Assembly: GCA_945909635.1 (NCBI GenBank)
Contig: OX246690.1
Span: 2,542,001-2,606,000 of the forward strand
Source of the DNA: Clostridioides difficile_A
Lineage (GTDB): Bacteria; Bacillota; Clostridia; Peptostreptococcales; Peptostreptococcaceae
Reading direction: 5' to 3'
DNA length: 64,000 bases
Every line of letters starts with the position of its first letter. Within the stretch, counting starts at the first letter, position 1. The notes beneath the pieces are model-generated. The model ran no database searches, had not been told where the DNA came from, and saw nothing but the letters and a program-made list of their open reading frames with translations. Below are positions 28,019 through 37,652 of this stretch, piece after piece. Both the position numbers and the translations under genes were made by a program.

Positions 28019-29080
28019 ATGGACATTCAAAAGCAAAAGAATTTTATAATTAAGTTTACATATGTTGTCTTAATAGGAAGTATTGTATATATTGCGTTAA
28101 AATTCTTGTTACCATTGTTGATGCCTTTTGTCATCAGTTTTATCATTGCATCCATCTTAAGACCTATTATAAGACTTATTACAAATAATACGAATTTAAA
28201 TCGTACATTTATTTCTGTAACAGTACTTTTAGCCTTTTATGGATTATGCATATTTTTATTAATTAGTTTTGGTGCAAAAATATTTACGAGTGTAAGTGAC
28301 ATATTTTTTAGACTTCCTGAAATATATAAATCAAATATACAACCAACACTAAATACTCTGTTTTCTAAAATAGATGCTAGTACACCTAATGTTAACCTAG
28401 CATTGATACTTGGTTGGGATAATATAAGTCAATCGATGATGTCTTTAGTCGCCTCTGTTTCAACAAATGCACTTAATGCTATTGCAAGTATTGCAAGTAA
28501 AACACCTGCATTTATGCTAAAACTTATTATTACCTTGATTGCTTCTTTTTTCTTTACTTTTGACTATCAAAAAATAGTAAACTTTATCTTAAAACAATTT
28601 CCAGAAAAAAGTCAGCTGATGATAATAAATATAAAAAATAGTAGTATTAATGCTCTTTTAAAACTGCTAAAAGCATATGCAATACTACTATCAGTGACAT
28701 TTATAGAGCTACTTATTGGACTTAATATCCTAAGAGTTGAAAATGCATTTGCTATATCTGTCATAATAGCACTTGTTGATATTTTACCAGTCTTAGGTAC
28801 AGGAAGTATTTTGACACCTTGGATGATTATTTCATTAATTAATGGCAATATCAACTTAGCAATAGGGCTTCTAATACTATATATCATTATAACTGTAGTT
28901 AGACAGATACTAGAACCAAAGGTAGTAGGACACCAAATTGGTCTATACCCTTTAATAACTCTAATGTGTATGTTTGTTGGAGCTCAACTATTTGGAATAG
29001 CTGGATTATTTGGATTTCCCATCGCAGCTACAATCATAAAAAATCTACACGATAATGGTATTATCACTGCATTTAAATAG
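28019..29080 (+). CDS. AI-2E family transporter (YtvI-like membrane protein)
   Basis: 353 residues with about eight membrane helices. Typical family blocks are LPLLMPFVISFIIASILRPI near the N-terminus and IIALVDILPVLGTGSILTPW, VVRQILEPKVVGHQIGLYPL and GLFGFPIAATIIKNLHDN at the C-terminus. Members export small molecules or ions and some were proposed to export autoinducer-2; the substrate here is unknown. It is a single-gene unit with its own terminator. Confidence 0.88.
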   Translation: MDIQKQKNFIIKFTYVVLIGSIVYIALKFLLPLLMPFVISFIIASILRPIIRLITNNTNLNRTFISVTVLLAFYGLCIFLLISFGAKIFTSVSDIFFRLPEIYKSNIQPTLNTLFSKIDASTPNVNLALILGWDNISQSMMSLVASVSTNALNAIASIASKTPAFMLKLIITLIASFFFTFDYQKIVNFILKQFPEKSQLMIINIKNSSINALLKLLKAYAILLSVTFIELLIGLNILRVENAFAISVIIALVDILPVLGTGSILTPWMIISLINGNINLAIGLLILYIIITVVRQILEPKVVGHQIGLYPLITLMCMFVGAQLFGIAGLFGFPIAATIIKNLHDNGIITAFK

Positions 29081-29107
29081 ATTAGCTTTTACATTTTATT
29101 TAAACTT

Positions 29108-29143
29108 AAAATAGTGAGATGTATTGTACATCTCACTATTTTT
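29108..29143. terminator. Bidirectional terminator
   Basis: A 16-bp perfect stem (AAAATAGTGAGATGTA) with a TTG loop, A-rich on the left and T-rich on the right. It lies between convergent genes and can serve both the AI-2E permease (+) and the isoprenoid-fold gene (-), whose stop is only two bases away. Confidence 0.85.
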
Positions 29144-29144
29144 G

Positions 29145-30386
29145 CTACTCTTTACAAATAATATCAATCATTTCTTTATATTCGTCTTCATTATTTAAAA
29201 CATCTACATTTTTAAATTTTTCTTTAATTTCTAATGAGTAAGATATTGTATATGGAATAAATTTTTCTATTTCTTTTATATATTCCTTAGAAAAAAATTC
29301 AGCATTATACACTACAGAAAATAAGATTAACATCAAGCAATCATTCTTTATCATAGTTATTACAGATTCGTTTTTATTATTAATTTTAAAACCATCTATC
29401 AATTCAATAGTAAAATTTATTAATTTATTTGTGATTTTATCTAAAGTTCCATTTTTTATCGTTTCTGTCATAACAGTTTCATGATTGAATTTTAAATCTT
29501 CTTTTATATCCTGCAAATCGTCAGATACTTGCAATAAAAATCCATAACCAATGCAAAACTCTATTTCTTCCTTTGTCATCAAACCACTTATTAAGTATCC
29601 ATCTACTAAAACAGATGAACCACCTTTTTCAATAGAAATAGATAATAATTCTTCTTCACACAAATTACTTTTTCTATCTTGTTGCTTTAAGCTCTTTACT
29701 TGACTTTTAAATATCAATAATAGTGACTCATAGACTTCTTTAAATTTTTCTCTAGGATAAACACTTTCAATATAATCAATCATTTGGGATACTTTACTTT
29801 CATGGTAGTTATTAGGTTTAATTTGTTCTCCCAAGAGTCTTTTTTCTAACCCGCTATTAAATAAGACTTTATCAATTTCATTTATATTTGTATTGTCTAA
29901 ATAGTTGTCTGTATATGGATATAACATGCTATATGCAAAGTTTGCTTTTGAATAATAAACTTCTTTATCAAATAATAATTGTAATGCATTTGAAATCCAC
30001 ACATTCCTCATAGCCTGCATAATATCACTTATAGGCAAATCATCATCAAATTTTCTGGCATCTCTAATAAACTGTTTTGTTATACCTAAAAACTTTTTTC
30101 TATCTTCAACATCCATTTTTTCTAACTTGAAAATATTGTCTTTTTCTAATGTGTTTTGTAAAAATACCTCACCTTTTTTTACCCACATTCTTCTCAATAC
30201 AAAATCACTTGGATATTTTTTTAAGTGAGTTGATAATGTATCTATCAATTTATCCAATTCTTTTTCACTCTTTTTTTGTGAATTTTTACTATATGTTTCT
30301 ATATTCTCAGATAATTCAACACTTGAATTATTCCATGTATCCTCACATTTTTTACAATAATATTCAAATATAATATTTAAATCCAT
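29145..30386 (-). CDS. Class I isoprenoid-synthase-fold protein
   Basis: 413 residues, mainly helical. A DNYLD cluster (about residue 158) and QVSDDLQDIKED (about 291) sit where trans-prenyltransferases and related terpenoid synthases have their two Asp-rich, magnesium-binding motifs. Overall similarity to the well-known polyprenyl synthases is weak and the N-terminal 110 residues are unlike them. It may make or modify an isoprenoid, or be a non-catalytic relative. It is monocistronic and lies next to topB. Confidence 0.65.
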   Translation of the reverse strand: MDLNIIFEYYCKKCEDTWNNSSVELSENIETYSKNSQKKSEKELDKLIDTLSTHLKKYPSDFVLRRMWVKKGEVFLQNTLEKDNIFKLEKMDVEDRKKFLGITKQFIRDARKFDDDLPISDIMQAMRNVWISNALQLLFDKEVYYSKANFAYSMLYPYTDNYLDNTNINEIDKVLFNSGLEKRLLGEQIKPNNYHESKVSQMIDYIESVYPREKFKEVYESLLLIFKSQVKSLKQQDRKSNLCEEELLSISIEKGGSSVLVDGYLISGLMTKEEIEFCIGYGFLLQVSDDLQDIKEDLKFNHETVMTETIKNGTLDKITNKLINFTIELIDGFKINNKNESVITMIKNDCLMLILFSVVYNAEFFSKEYIKEIEKFIPYTISYSLEIKEKFKNVDVLNNEDEYKEMIDIICKE

Positions 30387-30489
30387 TTAACAGCCCTACT
30401 TTCATGCCTAAATTATACACTATATTATATCAGTACATATAACTAATATATAGTTAAACTTCTAATTGTGTATAATAATAATTTAAAAA

Positions 30490-32610
30490 CTATTTATTTT
30501 TCAATTTAGCTAGTGCTTCTGCAAATGGATTATTAAATGTTTCTTGAGTTTTGTTTTGATTTTTTAAGTATTGATTAACATCTTTTTTTGATGCCTTCTT
30601 TTTTTCCTCTTGCTTTCTTTTATTGAAAGATGACAATTTCTCTCTATATCCACAGCTACAAGTGAAAATTCTTCCTTCACCTTCTCCACGAAGTTCTAAT
30701 TTCTTATGACAATTAGGGCACCTTGAATTAGTTACTTGTGATATAGTTTTTCTAGTATTACACTCTCTATCTTCACAAATCAGCATTTTACCCTTTTTAC
30801 CATTTACCTCTAGCATGAATTTACCACACTCTGGACATCTATTTTTAGTTAAATTATCATGTTTAAATTTATTATCACTATTTTTCACTTCTAAGACAAT
30901 GTCTTTTGAATAAGCTTTCATATCATTTATAAATGTGTTTTTATTAAGTTTTCCCTTTGAAATCTCCAATAGTTTTTTTTCCCATGAAGCTGTAAGTTCT
31001 GGTGTTTTCAAATCTACTGGAACTAAATCCAATAATTGTCTCCCTTTTGATGTTATATATATATCTTTATTTTTCTTTTCCATCAAAAATGAATTGAACA
31101 ATTTTTCTATTATATCTGCTCTTGTAGCAACTGTTCCAAGACCATTTTTTTCCATAGCTGTTAATAATGTGCCCTCATTTAAATATGGTGGTGGATTTGT
31201 TTTACCTGAAGTTACCTTTAATTCCTTAACTTTAAGTATGTCTTTTTCTAAAACATTTGGTATACTTTCATATTCATCTTCATCATCAATATCTTTATAG
31301 CTTTCCTTCCATCCTAAATTTATTACTTTATTTCCCTTTGCTTTGAATGTTTCTCCCTCTATACTTGCATTTATAGTTGTCTGCTCATATTCAAATGGAG
31401 GAGATAATACTGCTAAAAATCTTTTTACTACAAGATTATATATTTTTCGCTCTTTATCACTAAAATCACTCATAAATACCTTCTGCTCTGTTGGTATTAT
31501 TGCATGATGGTCTGTTACCTTTGAATTATCAACAAAAGATTTATTAGCTGTAATATTGCTTTTTAATAATTTGTTGCAAATCTTTGAATAATCACTAACA
31601 TTTACAGCTTTTATCCTGTCTTTTAATGTCCCAACAATATCTGATGTTAAATATCTAGAATCAGTTCTAGGATAAGTAAGCACTTTATGATGCTCATATA
31701 ACTTTTGCATTATAGACAATGTTTCTTTTGCTGAAAATCCAAACATTTTATTTGCATCTCTTTGCAACTCTGTTAAATCATATAGTGCAGGAGAATATTT
31801 TTTCTTATATGATTTACTTACCTCAGATATTTTTATATCTAAATTTTTCACCTTTTTTAATGTAGAATCTATCTTTTCTTTACTGAATGTTGAAGAATTG
31901 TTGTTCTTATCACTCCAAATAAATTTTATGTCTGAACTTCCCTTTGTAGCAATTAACTCCAATCCATAGTATTCTTTAGGTTTAAAATCTCTTATTTCTT
32001 CCTCTCTCTTTAGTAACATGGCAAGAGTTGGTGTTTGAACTCTTCCACAAGAAAGTTGCGCATTATACTTTGTTGTCAAAGCTCTAGTTGCATTTATTCC
32101 AATAATCCAATCAGCTTCTGCTCGTGCTATTGCTGAATAATATAAATTCTCATATTCTTTTCCACTTTTTAATTTTGCAAAACCTTCTTTTATTGCTTTA
32201 TCTGTACTTGAAGAAATCCAAAGACGTTTTAAAGGCTTTTTTACTTGTGATTTTTCTATTATCCATCTTGCCACAAGTTCTCCTTCACGACCTGCATCTG
32301 TTGCTATAACTATTTCATCTATATCATTCCTATTCATTTGAGCCTTGACTGTATTAAATTGCTTTCCACTCTTTTTTATTACAACAGTCTTTAGATACTT
32401 AGGAAGAATTGGTAAGTCTTCTAAGTTCCATGATTTATATCTTTCTCCATAACTTTCAGGGTCTGCAAGTGTAACTAAATGACCTAATGCCCAAGTAACT
32501 ACATACTTTGGCCCCTCTATATATCCATTTTTTTCATTTTTCGACCCCAAAACTTTTGCTATATCTCTTCCAACAGAAGGTTTTTCTGCTAGTACTAATA
32601 TTTTTCCCAT
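30490..32610 (-). CDS. topB: DNA topoisomerase III
   Basis: 706 residues. The TOPRIM domain opens the protein (MGKILVLAEKPSVGRDIAKV) and carries TDAGREGE at 104-111. The catalytic Tyr is in LTYPRTDSRYL in the middle of the type IA domain. Two C-terminal zinc ribbons are visible (RCPECGKFMLE ... LICEDRECN and RCPNCHKKLEL ... FTCSCGYRE), followed by a basic tail. It relaxes and decatenates DNA by cleaving one strand. The length suits a chromosomal TopB. Confidence 0.95.
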   Translation of the reverse strand: MGKILVLAEKPSVGRDIAKVLGSKNEKNGYIEGPKYVVTWALGHLVTLADPESYGERYKSWNLEDLPILPKYLKTVVIKKSGKQFNTVKAQMNRNDIDEIVIATDAGREGELVARWIIEKSQVKKPLKRLWISSSTDKAIKEGFAKLKSGKEYENLYYSAIARAEADWIIGINATRALTTKYNAQLSCGRVQTPTLAMLLKREEEIRDFKPKEYYGLELIATKGSSDIKFIWSDKNNNSSTFSKEKIDSTLKKVKNLDIKISEVSKSYKKKYSPALYDLTELQRDANKMFGFSAKETLSIMQKLYEHHKVLTYPRTDSRYLTSDIVGTLKDRIKAVNVSDYSKICNKLLKSNITANKSFVDNSKVTDHHAIIPTEQKVFMSDFSDKERKIYNLVVKRFLAVLSPPFEYEQTTINASIEGETFKAKGNKVINLGWKESYKDIDDEDEYESIPNVLEKDILKVKELKVTSGKTNPPPYLNEGTLLTAMEKNGLGTVATRADIIEKLFNSFLMEKKNKDIYITSKGRQLLDLVPVDLKTPELTASWEKKLLEISKGKLNKNTFINDMKAYSKDIVLEVKNSDNKFKHDNLTKNRCPECGKFMLEVNGKKGKMLICEDRECNTRKTISQVTNSRCPNCHKKLELRGEGEGRIFTCSCGYREKLSSFNKRKQEEKKKASKKDVNQYLKNQNKTQETFNNPFAEALAKLKNK

Positions 32611-32889
32611 CTAAAAATACTTCCTTTCTCTATGTTCAATCTCATATTGCACTTAAAATCTAAATAAATAGAACTTTTCTTAATATCGTAACTATAATAT
32701 TACCATAATTTAATGGTATCTAATTAATTATTTAAGATTTTCTTATTTTTTTATCTAAAACTTATTTTATACCTAATTTATATGCTTATTATTACATCAA
32801 ATTTCACGTATATTACTTATATTTTTAAATTTATAATTCGTAATTAGACTTACATTTTTATATTTTCTTACTGTTTTTTAATTTTTTAG
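32611..32889. other. AT-rich gap upstream of topB
   Basis: About 280 bases, very AT-rich, between the topB start and the glycine-riboswitch promoter. No gene, hairpin or repeat of note was seen. Confidence 0.4.
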
Positions 32890-32919
32890 TTGACAAAACA
32901 TAAAAACTTATATTAATAT
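32890..32919 (+). promoter_or_regulatory. Candidate sigma-A promoter of the glycine riboswitch transcript
   Basis: TTGACA at 32890-32895 with TAATAT at 32914-32919, spacer 18. It lies about 35 bases before the first aptamer. The -35 box is perfect and the -10 box moderate. Confidence 0.5.
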
Positions 32920-32952
32920 TATTAATACAATAAGCTATGACAAATCAATATC

Positions 32953-33120
32953 CGGTTAAGATTTTATAGAAGAGTTGCTATCTAGCACACCGAAGGAGTA
33001 ACACTCTCAGGTACTTTTTAAAAGTAGGACTGTAAAATTTACGGAACTCTGGAGAGACCCATTATGGGCGCCGAAGGGGCAAGGCTTTTATGCTCAATCT
33101 CTCAGGCAAAAGGACAGGGA
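32953..33120 (+). ncRNA. Tandem glycine riboswitch
   Basis: Two glycine aptamers lie in series. The first has CACCGAAGGAGTAAC, then CTCTCAGG and AGGACTG. The second is a near-consensus copy: GGAGAGACC, GCGCCGAAGGGGCAAGG, then CTCTCAGGCAAAAGGACAG. The linker between them is short, as in classical cooperative tandem switches. The downstream gene is a sodium:alanine/glycine symporter, which fits glycine sensing. A terminator hairpin 63 bases after the second aptamer supplies the expression platform. Confidence 0.95.
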
Positions 33121-33182
33121 TTATCTACCAAAATCAGTATTATTAATACTTTTATTTTGGTTGTTAATTAGTGTATATCCAG

Positions 33183-33217
33183 AGCTGAATCTTTTTTAGA
33201 TTTAGCTTTTTTTATTA
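33183..33217 (+). terminator. Riboswitch expression-platform terminator
   Basis: AGCTGAATC, a TTTTTTA loop, GATTTAGCT and a run of seven T (one G-U pair). It lies between the tandem aptamer and the symporter gene, so glycine binding probably decides whether it forms. Confidence 0.75.
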
Positions 33218-33315
33218 CACTAGAAATTATTAATAAATTATACTTATTTCCTGTCAATTACTTCATTAAAAATTCTATTGATTATGCAAAGCAAAAAAAA
33301 TGAGGGAGTGTTTTT

Positions 33316-34683
33316 ATGAATCTAATTGATATTTTAAACAAAGTTGATGCTTTTATTTGGGGACCACCCTTACTAGTACTACTTGTTGGTACTGGTATAT
33401 TGCTTACTGTTAAACTTGGAGTTATACAAATAACTAAACTTCCAAGAGCTCTTAAATTAATCTTCTCTGCTGAAAACAAAGGTAGTGGTGATGTTTCAAG
33501 TTTTGCAGCTTTATGTACTGCACTAGCTGCTACAGTTGGTACTGGTAATATTGTAGGTGTTGCTACAGCTATTAAGGCTGGGGGACCTGGGGCCCTTTTT
33601 TGGATGTGGATAGCAGCATTCTTTGGAATGGCTACTAAGTATTCAGAAGGTGTTCTTGCAATAAAATATAGAACTAAAGACAAAAATGGTCAAGTGTCTG
33701 GTGGACCTATGTATTACATAGTAAACGGTATGGGTGAAAAATGGAGACCTCTTGCAATATTTTTTGCTATAAGTGGTATATTAGTTGCACTTTTAGGAAT
33801 AGGTACTTTCACTCAAGTAAATTCAATAACAGATGCAATAAATAGTAGTTTTGGTGTAGACCCTAGAATTACAGGTGTCATATTAGCAGTATTTGTAGCC
33901 TTAGTTGTGTTTGGAGGTCTTAAAAGTATCTCTAATGTAGCTACTAAAATAGTACCTTTTATGGCTGTTATATACATTGTAATCTGTGGTATTATTTTAA
34001 TATCTTTCTGGAACAAGATACCAGAAACTTTTATGCTAATAATTAAAAGTGCTTTTACAACTACTGCTGCAACTGGTGGTTTCCTAGGAGCAACTATCTC
34101 ACTAGCTATTAGAAATGGTATAGCTCGTGGTGTATTTTCAAATGAATCTGGTCTAGGTAGTGCTCCAATAGCTGCAGCTGCGGCTAAAACTGAATGGCCA
34201 GCGGAACAGGGTCTTATATCTATGACAGGTACTTTTATAGATACTATTATAATCTGTACACTTACTGGATTCTCTCTTGTTATTTCAGGAGTATGGTGTT
34301 CAGACCTTAATGGAGCTGTTATGACACAGGCAGCTTTTAATGGAGCAATTCCTACATTTGGACCAATATTACTTACAATTAGTTTGACATTATTTGCATT
34401 TACTACAATTTTAGGTTGGAGTTATTATGGAGAAAGATGTTTTGAGTTCCTATTTGGTGTAAAAGGCATGAATGGATATAGAACTGTATTTGTTGCCATG
34501 GTACTATTAGGTGCATTCTTAAAATTAGAAGTTGTTTGGATAATTGCTGATATTGTAAATGGACTTATGGCAATACCTAACCTAATAGCTTTACTTGCAT
34601 TATCTCCTATAATAGTATCTGAAACTAAAAAATACTTTGAATATATAAATTCTCCAGAAAATCAGTTGAAAAATAATGCATAA
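33316..34683 (+). CDS. Sodium:alanine/glycine symporter (AGCS family)
   Basis: 455 residues with ten or eleven membrane helices. Family signatures are visible: AALCTALAATVGTGNIVGVA and GGPGALFWMWIAAFFGMATK near the N-terminus, GGPMYYIVNGMG, and ARGVFSNESGLGSAPIAAAA in the middle. It takes up alanine or glycine with sodium. The upstream glycine riboswitch argues for glycine. The start is preceded by GAGGGAGTGTTTTT. It is a single-gene unit. Confidence 0.95.
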   Translation: MNLIDILNKVDAFIWGPPLLVLLVGTGILLTVKLGVIQITKLPRALKLIFSAENKGSGDVSSFAALCTALAATVGTGNIVGVATAIKAGGPGALFWMWIAAFFGMATKYSEGVLAIKYRTKDKNGQVSGGPMYYIVNGMGEKWRPLAIFFAISGILVALLGIGTFTQVNSITDAINSSFGVDPRITGVILAVFVALVVFGGLKSISNVATKIVPFMAVIYIVICGIILISFWNKIPETFMLIIKSAFTTTAATGGFLGATISLAIRNGIARGVFSNESGLGSAPIAAAAAKTEWPAEQGLISMTGTFIDTIIICTLTGFSLVISGVWCSDLNGAVMTQAAFNGAIPTFGPILLTISLTLFAFTTILGWSYYGERCFEFLFGVKGMNGYRTVFVAMVLLGAFLKLEVVWIIADIVNGLMAIPNLIALLALSPIIVSETKKYFEYINSPENQLKNNA

Positions 34684-34689
34684 ATAAAA

Positions 34690-34736
34690 AATATAGAATT
34701 CCAAGTCAAATTCATACGACTCTGGAATTCTATATT
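34690..34736. terminator. Hairpin after the symporter gene
   Basis: Arms AATATAGAATTCCA and TGGAATTCTATATT with further AGTC/GACT pairing inside. The following T-run is short, so termination may be inefficient on the plus strand. Confidence 0.6.
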
Positions 34737-34833
34737 CGTTTAAAAAAGTATACTAAATACATTTACAAAAATAATAATTCACATAAATAGTATATCTATA
34801 TTTTAATTAATATCTTAATGTAATTTGTATAGA

Positions 34834-35481
34834 TTAAAATTTTATTTCTTCTGGATATTTCCATGATTTAAATTCATCAACATCTACTGCTTCAGGTTCC
34901 TTAAATTGATTTAACACTAAAGACCTATAGTATATTTCTGCTACTTCTTCTACATACCTTGATTTTAATAATGCCTCTTCTAAATCATTACCCACAGTTG
35001 TTAATCCATGTCTTTCTAACAAACAAGCATCTGTATATAGCAATAATTTTGAAACATTTTTAGCAAGTTTTAAAGTTCCTGGCCTTGCATATGGAGCAAT
35101 ATCCACATAACCACCATAATTAACAGACTCATATACAATTGGTATAATGGGTTTCTTTGCTACCGAAAAAGATGTTGCATATATAGAGTGAGTGTGTGAT
35201 ATAGCATTCACATTTTCCCTTGTTTTATATATTTCAATATGCATCAATATCTCACTGCTAGGCTTAATTCCCTTCTTAACTTCTATTACATTTCCATCTA
35301 AATCTAACACACAAATATGTTCTGTTTTTAATTCTCCTCTTCCTATACCAGAGGGTGTTATGAGAACATATCCAGTCTCTTTATCTCTAATACTAAAATT
35401 ACCAGCCTTTTCTTTACATAAGCCATAATGTTCTGCTTTAATTGCTATCTCCACAATTTTAACCTTCAAAGACTCCAACAT
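34834..35481 (-). CDS. Class II aldolase, L-fuculose-phosphate aldolase-like
   Basis: 215 residues. The aldolase fold shows GNFSIRDKETGYVLITPSGI, LKPSSEILMHIEIYKTRENV, HTHSIYATSFSVA (zinc-binding His pair) and ERHGLTTVGNDLEEAL. It cleaves or epimerises a phosphorylated ketose. It follows the AraD-like gene by 17 bases and is the last gene of the dehydrogenase operon. The exact sugar is not defined by sequence. Confidence 0.88.
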   Translation of the reverse strand: MLESLKVKIVEIAIKAEHYGLCKEKAGNFSIRDKETGYVLITPSGIGRGELKTEHICVLDLDGNVIEVKKGIKPSSEILMHIEIYKTRENVNAISHTHSIYATSFSVAKKPIIPIVYESVNYGGYVDIAPYARPGTLKLAKNVSKLLLYTDACLLERHGLTTVGNDLEEALLKSRYVEEVAEIYYRSLVLNQFKEPEAVDVDEFKSWKYPEEIKF

Positions 35482-35498
35482 AATTTACCTCCAAATAA

Positions 35499-36185
35499 TC
35501 ATTTTTGACCATAGTATGCATCTTTTCCATGTTTTCTCGAAAAATGTTTATTCATAAGCACTTTATCCATAATGTTCTCAGGGCTCATTAATTCTGTATA
35601 ATAAGCCATTTTTGCGACTTCTTCCAAAACTACTGCATTATGTACAGCCTCTTTCGCATTTTTGCCCCATGTAAAAGGTCCATGGTCATTCACAATTATT
35701 CCTGGACAATGAATTGGATTTTTTCCCATAAACTCTTCAACAATCACATTTCCAGTCTCCTTTTCATAATCATTACAAATTTCTTCTCGAACCATTTTTC
35801 TAGTGCATGGTATACTACCGTAAAAATAATCTGCATGAGTAGTACCACATGCTGGTATAGATTTTCCTATTTGAGCCCAAATAGTTGCCCAACTTGAATG
35901 TGTATGCACTATTCCTCCTAATTCTTCAAACTCTTTATATAAAACTAGATGCGTTGGAGTATCTGAAGATGGCTTCAATTTACCATCAATTACATTGCCT
36001 TCTAAATCAACTACTACCATGTCTTCTACACTCATACTACTATACTCTACACCACTTGGTTTTATAACTACCAATCCTTTTTCTCTGTCTATACCACTCA
36101 CATTTCCCCAGGTATAAGTAATTAGCCCTCTTGCAGGTAATTCTAAATTCGCTTTTAGTACCTCTTCCTTTAAACTTTCTAACAT
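35499..36185 (-). CDS. araD: L-ribulose-5-phosphate 4-epimerase-like protein
   Basis: 228 residues with the typical AraD layout: LVTYTWGNVSG-like TWGNVSGIDREKGLVVIKPS, LKPSSDTPTHLVLYKEF, VHTHSSWATIWAQIGKSIPA, GTTHADYFYGSIPCTR and VNDHGPFTWGKNAKEAVHNA. It converts L-ribulose-5-phosphate to D-xylulose-5-phosphate. Here no arabinose isomerase or kinase is nearby; instead a dehydrogenase and a galactitol-type PTS suggest that a phosphorylated alditol feeds it. The substrate assignment is an inference. Confidence 0.85.
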   Translation of the reverse strand: MLESLKEEVLKANLELPARGLITYTWGNVSGIDREKGLVVIKPSGVEYSSMSVEDMVVVDLEGNVIDGKLKPSSDTPTHLVLYKEFEELGGIVHTHSSWATIWAQIGKSIPACGTTHADYFYGSIPCTRKMVREEICNDYEKETGNVIVEEFMGKNPIHCPGIIVNDHGPFTWGKNAKEAVHNAVVLEEVAKMAYYTELMSPENIMDKVLMNKHFSRKHGKDAYYGQK

Positions 36186-36259
36186 CTTTCTCCCCCCTAC
36201 ATTTTATTTAGAAAAATTACTCTTATTTTGTTTAATATCCAAATTTTATAATTTAATTA

Positions 36260-37318
36260 TTATATTTCTACTAGGATTTTATTAAATTTAATCTCTTTCT
36301 TGCTCATTTTACTTAAAAAATCCCCTACCTCATTAAGCCCTATTTTGTGTGAAATCATTGGTGTAAAAACAATATCACCTTTTTCCATAAAATCCAAAGT
36401 TGCAGTCCATGCTCTTCCAGGATAAGGACTTGTATATGAATTCCAAGAACCTTTTAAAGTGAGTTCTCCACGCAATATACACTCAGTAGCTTCTACACTA
36501 AGCGGTAGTTCTGCATGTGATATTCCTACAAATACTATCTGCCCTCTTTTTTTCGCTATTAGTAAAGATTGTTCTTGTGTAAACCTACTACCAGCAGTTT
36601 CTATAACAATATCAGAACCACCATTGGTTATTTTTCTTATTTCTTCAATTACATTTACTTCTTTTGAATTCAAGGTATAATTTGCTCCTAGAGATTTAGA
36701 AAGTTCTAATTTTTCATTAAAAATATCGATAGCTATAATTTTAGACGCTCCAAAAACCCTTGCCCATTGTATAGTAAATTGGCCTATTGGACCACAACCT
36801 AATACAACTACACTATCTCCTACTTTAATACCTGAATTTGAAATACCATGATAAGCTATAGTTGCTGGTTCAATTCCAGCAGCAGTTTCATAGTCCAATG
36901 TATCTGGAAGTTTTAAAATATGTTCTTCAGGAACTCTTACATATTCTGCCAATGCTCCATTTACTCTTGTTCCAATTATATTGTAATCATCACACAAACC
37001 AAAATTACCCTTTTTACAATGGTTACATTCTCTACAAGGTACTAATGGAGCAACTGTCACTCTATCTCCTACATTAATATTTTTTACTTTTTCTCCAACT
37101 TTAACAACTTCCCCAGAAAATTCATGTCCTAAAATTAATGGATATGCTGTATTTCCACTCAAACCACTTACCATAGACCTAGGTAAATCTGAACCACATA
37201 TTCCAACATATTTTACATTTACAAGTACTTCTTTCTCTTTTATTTCTGGTATATCTACCATTTCATATCTAACATCACCTATATTGTATAATACTGATGC
37301 TCTCATTTTATCTGACAT
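36260..37318 (-). CDS. Zinc-dependent alditol-phosphate dehydrogenase (GatD/TDH-like MDR)
   Basis: 352 residues. The start is placed at the ATG at 37318 because AAAGGAGAT lies seven bases upstream; an earlier in-frame ATG (37336) contains that ribosome site and would fall almost on the predicted sigma-54 transcription start. GHEFSGEVVKVGEKV and a structural zinc box (CRECNHCKKGNFGLC) are clear, with the NAD-binding VVLGCGPIGQFTIQWA. It probably oxidises a PTS-imported alditol phosphate to a ketose phosphate for the downstream AraD- and FucA-like enzymes. Confidence 0.88.
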   Translation of the reverse strand: MSDKMRASVLYNIGDVRYEMVDIPEIKEKEVLVNVKYVGICGSDLPRSMVSGLSGNTAYPLILGHEFSGEVVKVGEKVKNINVGDRVTVAPLVPCRECNHCKKGNFGLCDDYNIIGTRVNGALAEYVRVPEEHILKLPDTLDYETAAGIEPATIAYHGISNSGIKVGDSVVVLGCGPIGQFTIQWARVFGASKIIAIDIFNEKLELSKSLGANYTLNSKEVNVIEEIRKITNGGSDIVIETAGSRFTQEQSLLIAKKRGQIVFVGISHAELPLSVEATECILRGELTLKGSWNSYTSPYPGRAWTATLDFMEKGDIVFTPMISHKIGLNEVGDFLSKMSKKEIKFNKILVEI

Positions 37319-37336
37319 ATAAATATCTCCTTTCAT

Positions 37337-37356
37337 GCTATATACTTGTATATAGC
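37337..37356. repeat. Palindrome at the predicted start of the dehydrogenase transcript
   Basis: GCTATATAC AA GTATATAGC, 9-bp perfect arms. It overlaps the -12 element of the sigma-54 promoter and the predicted start site. It could be an operator or a 5' mRNA hairpin just before the ribosome site. Confidence 0.5.
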
Positions 37357-37369
37357 AATATCTATGCCA
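37353..37369 (-). promoter_or_regulatory. Sigma-54 (-24/-12) promoter of the dehydrogenase operon
   Basis: On the minus strand the sequence is TGGCATAGATATTGCTA, matching the consensus TGGCAY-N5-TTGCW. The predicted start is near 37343, giving a 25-base leader containing the ribosome site. A LevR-like activator with a GAFTGA motif is encoded upstream (40031-42934), which fits. Confidence 0.85.
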
Positions 37370-37462
37370 TACAAAAGATAAATAGTTTATTCATGCAAAT
37401 ACGTTATATACAAAGTATTTTGCCAATATGAGTTACATTTTATAAAATTAGACTACATTATT

Positions 37463-37491
37463 GTATAAACATAAAAGAGTATGTTTGTATA
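37463..37491. promoter_or_regulatory. Candidate upstream activator site
   Basis: An imperfect inverted repeat, TATAAACATA and TATGTTTGTA with a six-base spacer, about 95-120 bases upstream of the sigma-54 promoter, which is where enhancer-binding proteins usually bind. No identical copy was found near the second sigma-54 promoter. Confidence 0.4.
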
Positions 37492-37652
37492 ACAAGACAC
37501 CTAAAAAATTGACTATACAATACAATAAACTATAAATATATACATCATAAAAAGGAGTCTATATTTCATTTAAATACTTATCAAATAATCTCTGATATTT
37601 ATATAAAATCAACTATAAACTCCTTTAATTACTCTTTTTATCACTTATAAAT

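Noticed and set aside
28612..28887. 91-residue frame antisense to the AI-2E-type permease gene
   Set aside because: It is a shadow of a well-supported gene, without ribosome site or recognisable protein features.
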